Assembly (NCBI GenBank): GCA_018368345.1
Contig: JAGZEK010000001.1
Span: 186,001 to 250,000 of the forward strand
Direction: 5' to 3'
Source: Collinsella sp.
GTDB taxonomy: Bacteria; Actinomycetota; Coriobacteriia; Coriobacteriales; Coriobacteriaceae
Length of the DNA stretch: 64,000 bases
Below the pieces are notes generated by a model that did not search any database, had not been told where the DNA came from, and worked only from the letters and a program-made list of their open reading frames with translations. Shown in pieces: positions 23,958-33,302 of the stretch. A program made the translations under genes and the position numbers. Each line of letters starts with the position of its first letter. Position 1 is the stretch's first letter.

Positions 23958-25676
23958 CGTGCGGTACTGACCGATTGCGCGGTACTTTTCGTAGCGGAGG
24001 ATTGTGAGGGTCGCGTCGTCGAGCTGCCCAAGCGTATCGAAGGCATCAAATGCCGAGGACATGACGACACCGGCGATCTCCTCATGCGACAGGCCCCTAT
24101 CGTCAACAATGCCGTCGATGATGCCGAGTGCCAACAGATCGGGGGCCGTGAGCTTAAGCGCCTCAGCGGCCTCATTCGCGCGCTCGGTATCCTTCCACAG
24201 GATCGACGCACAGGCCTCGGGGCTCACGACCGAATAGGCCGAGCTCGAGAGCATCAGGATGCGGTCGGCCACGGACAGCGCCAGCGCGCCACCAGAGCCG
24301 CCCTCGCCTGTCACCACCGAGACAATCGGCGTCTTAAGGCCGCTCATCTCCATGAGATTCTGGGCAATCGCCTCGCCCTGGCCGCGCTCCTCGGCACCGA
24401 TGCCGCAAAACGCGCCCGAAGTATCGACCAGGCACAGAACCGGCCGACCAAATTTCTCGGCTTGGTGCATCAGGCGACGTGCCTTGCGGTAGCCCTCGGG
24501 ATGTGCCATACCAAAGTTGCGACGCATGCGCTCTTTGGTCGTGGTACCGCGCTCGATGGCGATAACCGTCACGGGTCGCCCGTCTTTCCAGCCGATGCCG
24601 CCCACCACGGCAGCATCGTCGCCAAAGTAGCGGTCGCCGTGCAGCTCCACAAATCCGTCCAAGCCCAGCGAGATCATCTCGCCCGCCGTGGCACGATCTG
24701 CCGAGCGGGTCTGCTTGACGATCTCGAGTGCCGTTTTTGGTGCGGGTGTGCGCTTAAACAGATGCCCCAGCTTTTTGCCGCGACGACCCGTATGCACGAT
24801 CTCATGCGGTGCCCCCAGGCCGGGCGCGTGCCCTTCGTGCAGCGCCAGCAGCTCGCCTACCGTGAGCGCAATCTCACCACGCGGAACAACGGCATCGCAA
24901 AAGCCGTGCTCCAGCAAAAACTCGGAACGCTGGAATCCCTTGGGCAGACGCTTGTGCATGTTCTGCTCGATCACGCGCGGGCCGGCAAATGCCGTCAGGG
25001 CATCGGGCTCGGCCAGGATAATGTCGCCCTCCATGGCAAAGCTCGCGGTTACACCTCCGGTCGTGGGATCGGTGAGCACCGTGATATACAGGCCGCCCGC
25101 CTCGCTGTGGCGCCTAACCGCCGCAGAAATCTTGGCCATCTGCATGAGCGAGGTCACGCCCTCCTGCATGCGGGCGCCGCCCGATACGGTAAAGCCAACG
25201 ACCGGCAGCCCCAACTCGGCCGCGCGCTCAAAGACACGACAGATCTTCTCGCCCACCACGGAGCCCATCGAGCCCATCATAAAGTTGGCATCCATAAAGA
25301 AGAGCGCGGTATCGCAACCGCAGATTTTGCCCCTGCCGCACACAACGGCATCGCGCTCGCCCGAACGCTCGCTCACGCTCTTAAGCTTGTCGGCATAACC
25401 GGGAAACGAGAGGAAGTCCTTCGACGCCAGATTGGCATCCCATTCCTCAAAGGTACCCGCGTCGACCGTCATGCGCATGCGCGCGCGACCGCTCACGCGA
25501 AAGTGTTTGCCGCAACGAGGGCAGACCTCGAGGTTGTCGTGCAGGCGCGCCTCATCGATCACACGGCGGCACTCCGGGCATTTGACAAACACGTGGCGCG
25601 CGGGGAACTCGGCGCACGACTCGGTTATCGGCCCCTCAAGGACATTGACCGTCTTCGCTTTTCTATTCATCAGCAT
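23952..25676 (-). CDS. accDA: Fused acetyl-CoA carboxylase carboxyltransferase, beta-alpha (AccD-AccA)
   Basis: 574 aa. Residues 1-~270 are AccD: the zinc finger CPECRRV...CPRCGKHF, then the crotonase-like fold with FTVSGGARMQEGVTSLMQMA. Residues ~290-574 are AccA: RATAGEMISLGLDGFVELHG, VTVIAIERGTTTKERMRRNF and VTGEGGSGGALALSVADRIL. The two subunits are separate in E. coli but fused here. It transfers CO2 from biotin to acetyl-CoA to give malonyl-CoA. Its start overlaps the accC end by 14 bp. Last gene of the fatty-acid operon. Confidence 0.95.
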   Translation of the reverse strand: MLMNRKAKTVNVLEGPITESCAEFPARHVFVKCPECRRVIDEARLHDNLEVCPRCGKHFRVSGRARMRMTVDAGTFEEWDANLASKDFLSFPGYADKLKSVSERSGERDAVVCGRGKICGCDTALFFMDANFMMGSMGSVVGEKICRVFERAAELGLPVVGFTVSGGARMQEGVTSLMQMAKISAAVRRHSEAGGLYITVLTDPTTGGVTASFAMEGDIILAEPDALTAFAGPRVIEQNMHKRLPKGFQRSEFLLEHGFCDAVVPRGEIALTVGELLALHEGHAPGLGAPHEIVHTGRRGKKLGHLFKRTPAPKTALEIVKQTRSADRATAGEMISLGLDGFVELHGDRYFGDDAAVVGGIGWKDGRPVTVIAIERGTTTKERMRRNFGMAHPEGYRKARRLMHQAEKFGRPVLCLVDTSGAFCGIGAEERGQGEAIAQNLMEMSGLKTPIVSVVTGEGGSGGALALSVADRILMLSSSAYSVVSPEACASILWKDTERANEAAEALKLTAPDLLALGIIDGIVDDRGLSHEEIAGVVMSSAFDAFDTLGQLDDATLTILRYEKYRAIGQYRTM

Positions 25677-27006
25677 AGAGATGCCCCATCAGATCGGTGT
25701 GATACATGCCCGACAAAAACTCGTCGTTTGCCAGCACGTCGAGCTGAAGCTCGCTATTTTCGCTCACGCCCTCAATCACGAGCTCGCCCAGGGCCGAGCG
25801 CATCTTGCGAATGGCACCGTCACGCGTGGGCGCGCACACGATGAGCTTGCCGAGCATGGAGTCGTAGTACGGCGGAACTTTCGCTCCGGTAAACATGGCG
25901 GAATCCCAGCGCACGCGCGGACCACCCGGCACACGCAACGCGGTGACCGTTCCGCACGACGGCAGAAAGTCCGGCGTTTCGGCATTGATGCGGCACTCCA
26001 TGGCGTGGTTGCGCACCGGCATGTCCTCCTGCTCAAAGGGCAGAGGCTGGCCGGCTGCCACGCGCAGCTGCCACTTGACCAAGTCGGTATCGGTTACAAA
26101 CTCTGTAACCGGATGCTCCACCTGCAAGCGCGTGTTCATTTCCATAAAGTAGAAATTGCCGTCGTCCGAGTACAGAAACTCGATGGTGCCAGCGCCCTCA
26201 TAACCGACGGCACGAGCCAAGTCGCGCGCCGCCTTGTGCATACGGGCACGAATATCGTCGCGTCCGTCGAGGCACGGCGCGGGACTCTCCTCGATCAGCT
26301 TTTGGTTGCGGCGCTGCACCGAGCACTCGCGCTCGCCGAGTGAAAACACATGGCCCTGCTTATCGGCCATAATCTGTACCTCAACGTGATGCGCCGGCGC
26401 AACGAACTTCTCCATGTAGCACTCGCCGTCACCAAAAACGGCCTCACCCTCGGCACGCGCCTCGATGAACGCCTTTGCCGCATCTTCCACGCGCTCGACC
26501 TTGCGAATACCGCGACCGCCGCCGCCCGCGCGCGCCTTAATAAGCACGGGGCAGCCGATGCGCTCGGCCTCGGCCGTCGCCTCCTCGGGGCTTTTGAGCA
26601 AATCGCAGCCCGGCACGATGGGCACGCCCGCAGCAGCGGCCGTTCGGCGTGCGGCGTCCTTGTCGCCCATGCTGTCGATCACCTCGGCCGAAGGACCGAC
26701 AAACGCCAGGCCGAACTTGTCGCAGTCGCGCACGAAGCTCGCCTTCTCGGAAAAGAAGCCATAGCCGGGATGAATTGCCTTAGCTCCCGACTTTACGGCA
26801 CAGGTGAGCACAGCATCGTCGTTGAGGTAGCTCTCGGCAAGACGCGGGCCGCCGATGCAATACGCCTCGTCGGCAAGCTGCACGTGTAGCGCGTCCGCAT
26901 CGGCCGTGGAATAAACGGCGACGGTCTTGATGCCCATATCGCGGCACGCGCGGATAACACGGACCGCGACTTCGCCGCGGTTGGCGATGAGCACTTTGTC
27001 GAACAT
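25663..27006 (-). CDS. accC: Biotin carboxylase
   Basis: 447 aa from the ATG at 27006, with AAGGAAGG ahead. MFDKVLIANRGEVAVRVIRA, the glycine-rich ATP loop KARAGGGGRGIRKVE, FMEMNTRLQVEHPVTE and AMECRINAETP are all diagnostic. It carboxylates the biotin on AccB with ATP and bicarbonate. Between fabZ and accDA, overlapping the latter. Confidence 0.97.
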   Translation of the reverse strand: MFDKVLIANRGEVAVRVIRACRDMGIKTVAVYSTADADALHVQLADEAYCIGGPRLAESYLNDDAVLTCAVKSGAKAIHPGYGFFSEKASFVRDCDKFGLAFVGPSAEVIDSMGDKDAARRTAAAAGVPIVPGCDLLKSPEEATAEAERIGCPVLIKARAGGGGRGIRKVERVEDAAKAFIEARAEGEAVFGDGECYMEKFVAPAHHVEVQIMADKQGHVFSLGERECSVQRRNQKLIEESPAPCLDGRDDIRARMHKAARDLARAVGYEGAGTIEFLYSDDGNFYFMEMNTRLQVEHPVTEFVTDTDLVKWQLRVAAGQPLPFEQEDMPVRNHAMECRINAETPDFLPSCGTVTALRVPGGPRVRWDSAMFTGAKVPPYYDSMLGKLIVCAPTRDGAIRKMRSALGELVIEGVSENSELQLDVLANDEFLSGMYHTDLMGHLYADE

Positions 27007-27016
27007 GGAGCCTTCC

Positions 27017-27439
27017 TTAACTTTCGTGCATGAGTGCAAAAGACATATCGGCGCGGCAGCAAACCTCACCGTTGACGCTCGCAGTACCCGTCGCAAAGCG
27101 GAACGGCCCGCGCGCACGCGTGATGGAGCACACTAGATCCACCGTGTCGCCCGGGCGCACCGGACGCTTAAAGCGCACCTTGTCCAGACTCGTGTAGAAC
27201 GGCGTCGCGCCGCGCGCCTCCTCATCGCCCATCAGCAGCACGCAGCAGTTCTGGGCGAGCATCTCGCACTGAATCACGCCGGGAACGACCGGGTTTCCCG
27301 GAAAATGTCCCTGCAAAAAGTACTCGTCGCCTGTAATCGTGATCTTGCCGTGGGCCTCGTCGCCCACCAGCTCGGCTTCGTCGAGCAAAAGCATCGGCTC
27401 GCGATGCGGTAACAGCTTCTTGAGCTCTTCTTTGTTCAT
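27017..27439 (-). CDS. fabZ: 3-hydroxyacyl-[acyl-carrier-protein] dehydratase
   Basis: 140 aa from the ATG at 27439 (AGGTG ahead); a GTG three codons upstream is possible. The active-site helix QGHFPGNPVVPGVIQCEMLA has the catalytic His and Glu positions. LPHREPMLLLDE is the N-terminal signature. It dehydrates 3-hydroxyacyl-ACP to trans-2-enoyl-ACP. Flanked by accB and accC with short gaps. Confidence 0.96.
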   Translation of the reverse strand: MNKEELKKLLPHREPMLLLDEAELVGDEAHGKITITGDEYFLQGHFPGNPVVPGVIQCEMLAQNCCVLLMGDEEARGATPFYTSLDKVRFKRPVRPGDTVDLVCSITRARGPFRFATGTASVNGEVCCRADMSFALMHES

Positions 27440-27448
27440 GGATATCAC

Positions 27449-27922
27449 CTATCCGATCCTCATGAGGCAGCTGCCAAACTCCACGAGGTCGCCGTCGGCC
27501 ACGCAGATCTCGAGCACCTCACCGTCTGCCTCGGCCGTCACCTCGTTGAGAACCTTCATGGCCTCGATGATGCAGAGGGTCTCGCCGGCCTTGACCTTGG
27601 AGCCCACGCGCACAAATGGCTCGTCGCCCGGCGCAGGGGCAGCATAGAAAACGCCGACCATGGGAGCGGTCACCTCGGTGCCCTTGGGCTCCGGCGCGGC
27701 GGCAGGTGTCTGCGTGGCGGGTTCCGGTGCGGCAGGCGCGACTGTGGGAGCTGCAACTTGAGCGGCCATGGCGCTCGGCATAGGCATGGGCACGGCAACC
27801 GGCTGCGCCACACTCGCGCGCTCGAGTTCGACCGCGGTGCCATCGGGCTCCTCAACGCGTACGCGCGTGAGGCCGCGGTCCTCCATCACATCGGCTATCT
27901 CGGCAAGTCTTTTGGAATCCAT
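27449..27922 (-). CDS. accB: Biotin carboxyl carrier protein of acetyl-CoA carboxylase
   Basis: 157 aa. A short N-terminal helix, then a linker rich in Ala and Pro (residues ~40-85), then the biotinyl domain with the EAMKVLNE motif whose Lys is biotinylated. The modifying ligase is encoded by birA 5 kb away. It lies 3 bp after fabF and 9 bp before fabZ. Confidence 0.96.
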   Translation of the reverse strand: MDSKRLAEIADVMEDRGLTRVRVEEPDGTAVELERASVAQPVAVPMPMPSAMAAQVAAPTVAPAAPEPATQTPAAAPEPKGTEVTAPMVGVFYAAPAPGDEPFVRVGSKVKAGETLCIIEAMKVLNEVTAEADGEVLEICVADGDLVEFGSCLMRIG

Positions 27923-27925
27923 GCT

Positions 27926-29173
27926 CTAGCTCCTCGTATATCTACGCAGCGCGATGGCGGCGTTGTGCCCGCCAAAGCCCAGGTTGGTCGAAAGCGCCCA
28001 GGTAAGGTCGGCGCGAACCGCGCGATTGGGCGTGTAATCAAGATCGCAGGCGGAATCGGGCGTGTGGTAGTTAATGGTCGGCGGCACCACGCCCTGCTCG
28101 AGTGCCATGGCGCAGGCCATGACCTCAATGGCCCCCGTGGCACCGATCATGTGCCCCGTCATCGACTTGGTCGACGAGACATGTGCGGCGCGCGCCGCGT
28201 CCTCGCCGAGCGCTCGCTTAATGCCCGCCGTCTCGGACGAATCATTAAGCTTGGTCGAGGTGCCGTGGGCATTGATGTAGAGGCCCTCGGAAGGCTTGAC
28301 GTCGCCCTCGGCCACCGCCAGCGATATCGCGCGGGCAATGCCGGCAGCCTCGGGATCGGGACTCGTGATGTGATAAGCATCATCGGTGTTACCGTAGCCC
28401 ACGACCTCGGCATAAATGTGCGCACCGCGCGCCTGCGCATGTTCCATGCTCTCGAGTACCAGCACGCAAGCGCCCTCGCCCATCACAAAGCCGTCGCGGT
28501 CTGCATCGAACGGGCGACAAGCCGTCGCAGGATCGGGGTTGGTGGTCAATGCGCGGCAGGACGTAAAGCCTGCAACGGCATCGGGGATAATGGCCGCCTC
28601 GGCGCCGCCCGCGAGGATCGCGTCGGCATAGCCGTGCTTGATGGCGCGGAACGCCTCGCCCACCGCATGGGCCGAGGTCGCGCAAGCAGTCACGACTGGC
28701 AGGGTCGGTCCCTTTGCCTTGTGGCGGATCGCGATATTGCCCGAAGCCATGTTGGGAATCATCATCGCAATCATATAGGGCGATGCGCGGCGAGGTCCAC
28801 GATCGGCGATCATGTGGACGTTGTCGACGAGCGTCGTCATGCCGCCCACGCCCGAGCCCACGTAGACGCCCAGACGCTCACGATCGATGGCGCCTTCGAC
28901 ATCAAAGCCCGCATCGTGCATTGCCTCGTCCGAAGCCGCCATCGCAAACTGAACGCAGGGGTCGAGATGCTTGGCGTCACGCTTGCCAAAGTACTCGTTG
29001 CCGTCAAAGCCCTTGACTTCGGCCGCCACCTTGACGGTAAACGCATCGGTATCGAAGTGCGTGATCGGGCCGATGCCACAGGTCCCGGCGCACATGGCCG
29101 CCCAGGTGGCAAGCGCGGTGTTGCCGAGCGGCGATACGGCACCGATGCCGGTGATTGCAACTCTCTGTTCCAT
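27926..29173 (-). CDS. fabF: 3-oxoacyl-[acyl-carrier-protein] synthase II
   Basis: 415 aa from the ATG at 29173, six bases after GAGGAG. Thiolase fold: active-site Cys in VVTACATSAHAVGEA, His in NAHGTSTKLND and second His in NLGFGGHNAA. It elongates acyl-ACP with malonyl-ACP by two carbons. The only elongating condensing enzyme in the window besides FabH. Confidence 0.96.
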   Translation of the reverse strand: MEQRVAITGIGAVSPLGNTALATWAAMCAGTCGIGPITHFDTDAFTVKVAAEVKGFDGNEYFGKRDAKHLDPCVQFAMAASDEAMHDAGFDVEGAIDRERLGVYVGSGVGGMTTLVDNVHMIADRGPRRASPYMIAMMIPNMASGNIAIRHKAKGPTLPVVTACATSAHAVGEAFRAIKHGYADAILAGGAEAAIIPDAVAGFTSCRALTTNPDPATACRPFDADRDGFVMGEGACVLVLESMEHAQARGAHIYAEVVGYGNTDDAYHITSPDPEAAGIARAISLAVAEGDVKPSEGLYINAHGTSTKLNDSSETAGIKRALGEDAARAAHVSSTKSMTGHMIGATGAIEVMACAMALEQGVVPPTINYHTPDSACDLDYTPNRAVRADLTWALSTNLGFGGHNAAIALRRYTRS

Positions 29174-29212
29174 CATGGTCTCCTCATCCAAGCCGTTCTT
29201 CGGCCCTGGTCT

Positions 29213-29986
29213 CTACATCGCCATTCCGCCGTCGACGCGCACGACCTCGCCCGTAATGTAAGCAGCCGCATCGCTCGCTAAAAAGCGCACCACGCTGGCC
29301 ACTTCCTCGGGACGCGCCATGCGCTTAAGGGGAATCTGTTCCTCGGTTGCCGTACGCACCTTCTCCGAGAGCTTTGCCGTCATATCTGTCTCGACAAACC
29401 CGGGGGCGACCGCGTTCGCTCGTACGCCACGAGGCGCAAGCTCGCGCGCCACCGCCTTGGTAAGCCCTATCACGCCCGCCTTGGAAGCAGCGTAGTTGGC
29501 TTGCCCGGCATTGCCCATCAGGCCCACGACCGAGCTCATGTTGACGACGCAACCGCCGCGCTGGCGCATAAAGGTCTTGGTGAGCGCGCGCGTCATATTG
29601 AATGTTCCCTTGAGATTGACATCGAGCACGCGATCGAATGCGTCATCGCCCATGCGCATGAGCAGGCCATCGCGGGTGATGCCGGCGTTGTTGACGAGCG
29701 CCCAAATGGAACCAAAGTCGTTGAGGACCGCTTCCACGCACGCGTTGACGGCAGCGGGATCGGCCACGTCGCATTGATATGCGCGTGCCGTGGCGCCAAC
29801 CGCCTCACAGGCTTCGCACGTCTTGCGCGCCGCATCGACGCTGCCGGCATAGACGACGGCGATATCAAAGCCGTCCTCCGCCAGACCGACAGCGCAGGCG
29901 CGGCCGATACCCCGCGAGCCGCCCGTGACCAGTGCCACGCGGCGTGAGTCGTTGCGCTCGAGCGCGCCGTTGTTCAAGTTGCCCAT
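29213..29986 (-). CDS. fabG: 3-oxoacyl-[acyl-carrier-protein] reductase
   Basis: 257 aa, AAAGGA ahead of ATG. SDR fold with NADPH loop TGGSRGIGRA, NNAGITRDGLL and the catalytic Ser-Tyr-Lys in NMSSVVG and ANYAASKAG. C-terminal YITGEVVRVDGGMAM is the standard FabG ending. Reduces 3-oxoacyl-ACP. Between fabD and fabF. Confidence 0.96.
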   Translation of the reverse strand: MGNLNNGALERNDSRRVALVTGGSRGIGRACAVGLAEDGFDIAVVYAGSVDAARKTCEACEAVGATARAYQCDVADPAAVNACVEAVLNDFGSIWALVNNAGITRDGLLMRMGDDAFDRVLDVNLKGTFNMTRALTKTFMRQRGGCVVNMSSVVGLMGNAGQANYAASKAGVIGLTKAVARELAPRGVRANAVAPGFVETDMTAKLSEKVRTATEEQIPLKRMARPEEVASVVRFLASDAAAYITGEVVRVDGGMAM

Positions 29987-30016
29987 GTCATTCCTTTCGG
30001 GTTACAGCCCTGTGGA

Positions 30017-30943
30017 CTATGCGAGCTCGTCGGCAATAGTTGCGACCTGCTCGGCCGTTTCGCACGAATACACGCGAACGTCGCTCAGCGTACGCTTGAC
30101 CAGGCCCGACAGCGTTTTGCCAGGGCCGACCTCAATAAACGTGTCGATGCCCTGATTCTGCAGAGTATGCAGCGTGTCGACCCAACGAACGACATGACTC
30201 ACCTGATTGGCCAAGACATCCGATGCCGCTCGCGGGTCCGCCGGATAGGGCGCCGCCGTCATGTTTGCCATGACCGGAATCAGCAGCGGTGACGGCGCGT
30301 GGCCGGCTTGGATATACGTCGCCAGCCCCTCAGTCGCCTCGGCCATATAGGGGCTATGAAATGCGCCCGACACCGCGACTTTCATAGCGCGGCCGCCAGC
30401 CTCTTTTACTAGGACGTCGAGCTCCTGCAGCGCCTCGGGCGCTCCGGCAACAACCGTCTGCTGCGGACTGTTGTAGTTGACCGGCCAGCAGTCCTCGCCG
30501 GCCTGTTTTGCCAGGTTCTCGACTTGCGCCGCATCGAGCTTGATGACGGCGCGCATGCCGCCCGGATGGCGCTCGGCAGCCGCGGCCATCAGCGCCGCGC
30601 GCTCGCACACGAGCTCAAAGCCCGCTCGCGTATCGAACGCCCCCGCAAAGGTGAGCGCGGCGACCTCGCCAAGCGAAAAACCCGCACAGGCGGCAGGTAC
30701 CACGCCGCGCTCACGCAGGGCGGCAGCCGCTGCCAGATCGTGAACGAACACGCACGGCTGCGTGTTCTCGGTCTGCGAGAGTTCCTCCTTGGAGGCGCTT
30801 CGGCACTGCTCACTGGTCCCCGGGCGCACCTCGTCGGCAATGGCGAACACCTCGGCGGCGGCCGGCGATGCCTCGATCAGGTCGACGCCCATCGCGGGGT
30901 GCTGGGCGCCCTGGCCGGCAAACAGAAACGCTACGCCACCCAT
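30017..30943 (-). CDS. fabD: Malonyl-CoA:ACP transacylase
   Basis: 308 aa from the ATG at 30943 (GAAGGG nine bases ahead); a GTG two codons earlier is possible. AFLFAGQGAQHPAMG and the nucleophile motif GFSLGEVAAL (Phe where His is usual); the second catalytic His is in SGAFHSPYM. It loads malonate onto ACP. Overlaps fabK by 13 bp, implying coupled translation. Confidence 0.95.
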   Translation of the reverse strand: MGGVAFLFAGQGAQHPAMGVDLIEASPAAAEVFAIADEVRPGTSEQCRSASKEELSQTENTQPCVFVHDLAAAAALRERGVVPAACAGFSLGEVAALTFAGAFDTRAGFELVCERAALMAAAAERHPGGMRAVIKLDAAQVENLAKQAGEDCWPVNYNSPQQTVVAGAPEALQELDVLVKEAGGRAMKVAVSGAFHSPYMAEATEGLATYIQAGHAPSPLLIPVMANMTAAPYPADPRAASDVLANQVSHVVRWVDTLHTLQNQGIDTFIEVGPGKTLSGLVKRTLSDVRVYSCETAEQVATIADELA

Positions 30944-31875
30944 GCGCACGCACCCTTCAGGACGTGCTCGGCGCCATCGACCAGATCGTCAACGATTTCA
31001 CGTGCACTTTGGCGCTCGTTGACCATGCCGGCAATCTGTCCACACAAAAACGAGCCCTCTTCGTAATTGCCGTCCTTGGCGGCCTTGCGAAGGGCGCCCG
31101 TGCCCATGGCCCCGAGCTCCTCGACGCTTACGCCCGCCGCCTCGCTCTTGGCGTAGGCGTTGGTGAAGGGGCTCTTGAGGGCACGCACCGGGTGTCCCGT
31201 CGAGCGGCCGGTCGCACGCGTCGAGGTGTCGTTGGCCTTCAGGACCATCTCCTTGTACTGCTCCGATACGGTGCACTCATCTGCGATCAGAAAGCGCGTA
31301 CCCACCTGCACGCCGGCGGCGCCCAGCATAAAGGCGGCCGCCACGCCGCGGCCATCGGCGATACCGCCAGCCGCAACCACGGGAATATCGACCGCATCGA
31401 CAACCTGCGGCACCAGTGCCATCGTCGAGGTCTCGCCAATATGGCCGCCTGATTCGGTACCCTCGGCAACCACGGCAGTGGCTCCACGACGCGCCACGAG
31501 GCGCGCCAGCGCCACCGAGGCAACGACCGGGATGACCTTGATGCCCGCCTCGTTCCACGCCTTCATGTACTTGGTGGGATTGCCGGCACCCGTCACGACG
31601 ACCGGCACCCGCTCGTCAATCACGACCCGCGCGACCTCGTCGGCAAACGGGCTCATGAGCATGACGTTGACGCCAAAGGGCTTATCCGTCCTGGCGCGCA
31701 GCTCATGAATCTGGTCGCGCAGCCAGTTGGCGTCGGCGTTCATGGCCGCGATAATCCCTAAGCCGCCCGCCTCGGACACTGCGGACGCCAGCGAGGCGTC
31801 GGCGATCCAGGCCATACCGCCCTGGAACACGGGCTTTTCGATGCCGAGCAGATCGCAGAGAGGAGTCTTGAGCAT
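30931..31875 (-). CDS. fabK: Enoyl-[acyl-carrier-protein] reductase, FabK type (FMN)
   Basis: 314 aa. TIM-barrel nitronate monooxygenase/FabK fold: IEKPVFQGGMAWIADASLAS, GGLGIIAAMN, VAEGTESGGHIGE with the catalytic His, and AAGGIADGRGVAAAFMLGAA. Its place in a fab operon argues for FabK, the flavoprotein enoyl reductase, over a nitronate monooxygenase. No fabI is in the window. FabK use is typical of gut Firmicutes and Coriobacteriia and implies triclosan-insensitive enoyl reduction. Confidence 0.93.
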   Translation of the reverse strand: MLKTPLCDLLGIEKPVFQGGMAWIADASLASAVSEAGGLGIIAAMNADANWLRDQIHELRARTDKPFGVNVMLMSPFADEVARVVIDERVPVVVTGAGNPTKYMKAWNEAGIKVIPVVASVALARLVARRGATAVVAEGTESGGHIGETSTMALVPQVVDAVDIPVVAAGGIADGRGVAAAFMLGAAGVQVGTRFLIADECTVSEQYKEMVLKANDTSTRATGRSTGHPVRALKSPFTNAYAKSEAAGVSVEELGAMGTGALRKAAKDGNYEEGSFLCGQIAGMVNERQSAREIVDDLVDGAEHVLKGACAWVA

Positions 31876-31877
31876 CT

Positions 31878-32114
31878 CTACTTCTCCAATGCCGCCTCGA
31901 CCGTATCGGCGAACTCGCCGACCGTCTTGGGGTTCTCCTCGGTATCGAGCTGGATGCCAAACTCGTCCTCAACGGCGACGAGGATCTCGACGGTGCCCAG
32001 ACTGTCGAGACCAATCTCCTCGAGCGTGGACTCGGGCTTCATCTCGACGTCGTCAAGACCGGCGGTCCCGCGGATAACATCGCAAACGCGCTCGAAGGTC
32101 TTCTGATCTGCCAT
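31878..32114 (-). CDS. acpP: Acyl carrier protein
   Basis: 78 aa, acidic. The phosphopantetheine Ser is in LEEIGLDSLGTVEILVAVED. It carries growing chains between the Fab enzymes. Located between fabH and fabK, 2 bp ahead of fabK. Confidence 0.96.
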   Translation of the reverse strand: MADQKTFERVCDVIRGTAGLDDVEMKPESTLEEIGLDSLGTVEILVAVEDEFGIQLDTEENPKTVGEFADTVEAALEK

Positions 32115-32166
32115 GGTAGTTCTCCTTTGTTTGTGCCCTAGGGGCGTTTTTATTTCCTATGTGCGA

Positions 32167-33126
32167 CTACTTCCAACGAAGTAGATAGCCACCTATATCC
32201 AGACCGGCGCCAAATCCAACGAGGGCGATGGTATCGCCCGCATTCAGTGCGTCGGTGCGTGCCAGCCGGTCAAGCGCAAAGGGAATGCAGGCGCTCGAAA
32301 TGTTGCCGGTCTCGCGCAGCGTTCGAACCACGCGCTCGCCTGGCACGCCGAGGCGCTTGACCGCCTGACTCAGGATTCGTTCGTTAGCCTGATGGAATAC
32401 AAAATGGTCGATGCCCTCGACCGAAATGCCCGCATCGCTCGCAAGCTTATGGACCGTGTCGCAGATGGCGTTGACGCCGAACTTGAACACGCGGCGGCCA
32501 TTCATGGACAGCACGCTCTCGCTATCTGCGGAGGCCTTAAACGGCGAGGTGCCGACCAGACCGGGAACGCACAACGTCTCGACGTCGGGCGCCGTCGAAA
32601 GCTCAACGGCAAGGGGGCTGTCTCCCCCAGCCTCAATCACCGCGGCGCCTGCCCCATCGCCAAAGAGCACACAGGTGGCGCGGTCGGTCCAGTCGAGCGC
32701 GCGCGTCATCTGCTCGGCAGCAATGACCAACACACGCTCGGCACGACCGCGGGCGATATAGCCCTCGGCGACATCGAGCGCAAATACGAAGCCGGCGCAG
32801 GCCGCCGAGACATCGAAGGCAGGGCACGTCGCGCCCAGACGCTCGGCAACGGCACATGCCTCGGCGGGAACGAGATGGTCACCCGTTGTCGTCGAGCAGA
32901 CGATCAGATCCAGCTGGCTCGCGTCGATTCCGGACACCTGGAGTGCCCGCTCGCTCGCCGCTACGGCAAGGTCGTCAAGTGACTCGGTGGAGCAGACGTG
33001 GCGGCTCTTGATACCTGTGCGGGTAAAAATCCACTCATCCGAGGTATCGAGGAACTCAGACAGCTCGTCATTGGAAACACTGCGCTTAGGAAGCGCCGAG
33101 CCTGTTCCAAGAATCGTGAAACCCAT
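32167..33126 (-). CDS. fabH: 3-oxoacyl-[acyl-carrier-protein] synthase III
   Basis: 319 aa from the ATG at 33126, GGAGG ahead. Catalytic triad: Cys in DVSAACAGFVFALD, His in FVFHQANERI and Asn in ETGNISSACIPFAL. It starts fatty-acid synthesis by condensing acyl-CoA with malonyl-ACP. First gene of a ten-gene minus-strand operon; two 19-bp repeats lie just upstream. Confidence 0.96.
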   Translation of the reverse strand: MGFTILGTGSALPKRSVSNDELSEFLDTSDEWIFTRTGIKSRHVCSTESLDDLAVAASERALQVSGIDASQLDLIVCSTTTGDHLVPAEACAVAERLGATCPAFDVSAACAGFVFALDVAEGYIARGRAERVLVIAAEQMTRALDWTDRATCVLFGDGAGAAVIEAGGDSPLAVELSTAPDVETLCVPGLVGTSPFKASADSESVLSMNGRRVFKFGVNAICDTVHKLASDAGISVEGIDHFVFHQANERILSQAVKRLGVPGERVVRTLRETGNISSACIPFALDRLARTDALNAGDTIALVGFGAGLDIGGYLLRWK

Positions 33127-33142
33127 CACTAACCTCCTTTGA

Positions 33143-33209
33143 GTTGTTGACGTGTTTACATCGACCAAGAGAGGATAGCGCATTTCAGTCGTTGTTGACG
33201 TGTTAACAT
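33143..33209 (-). promoter_or_regulatory. Pair of 19-bp direct repeats upstream of fabH, candidate fatty-acid operator
   Basis: GTTGTTGACGTGTTTACAT (33143-33161) and GTTGTTGACGTGTTAACAT (33191-33209) differ at one base and start 48 bp apart, in the fabH-birA divergent region. A TATCCT at 33174-33179 on the minus strand could be the -10 between them. Such a repeat ahead of the whole fab operon is likely a regulator site; the regulator is not recognised here and does not match the FapR consensus I know. Confidence 0.6.
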
Positions 33210-33302
33210 TAAATTGTTCAAATGCGACAAAGGCTTCACATTGTGTCTATCTCTCGACACCATTACGCGATTGCCTTATTACCTTAGGAGGTAGCAGCTG
33301 TT

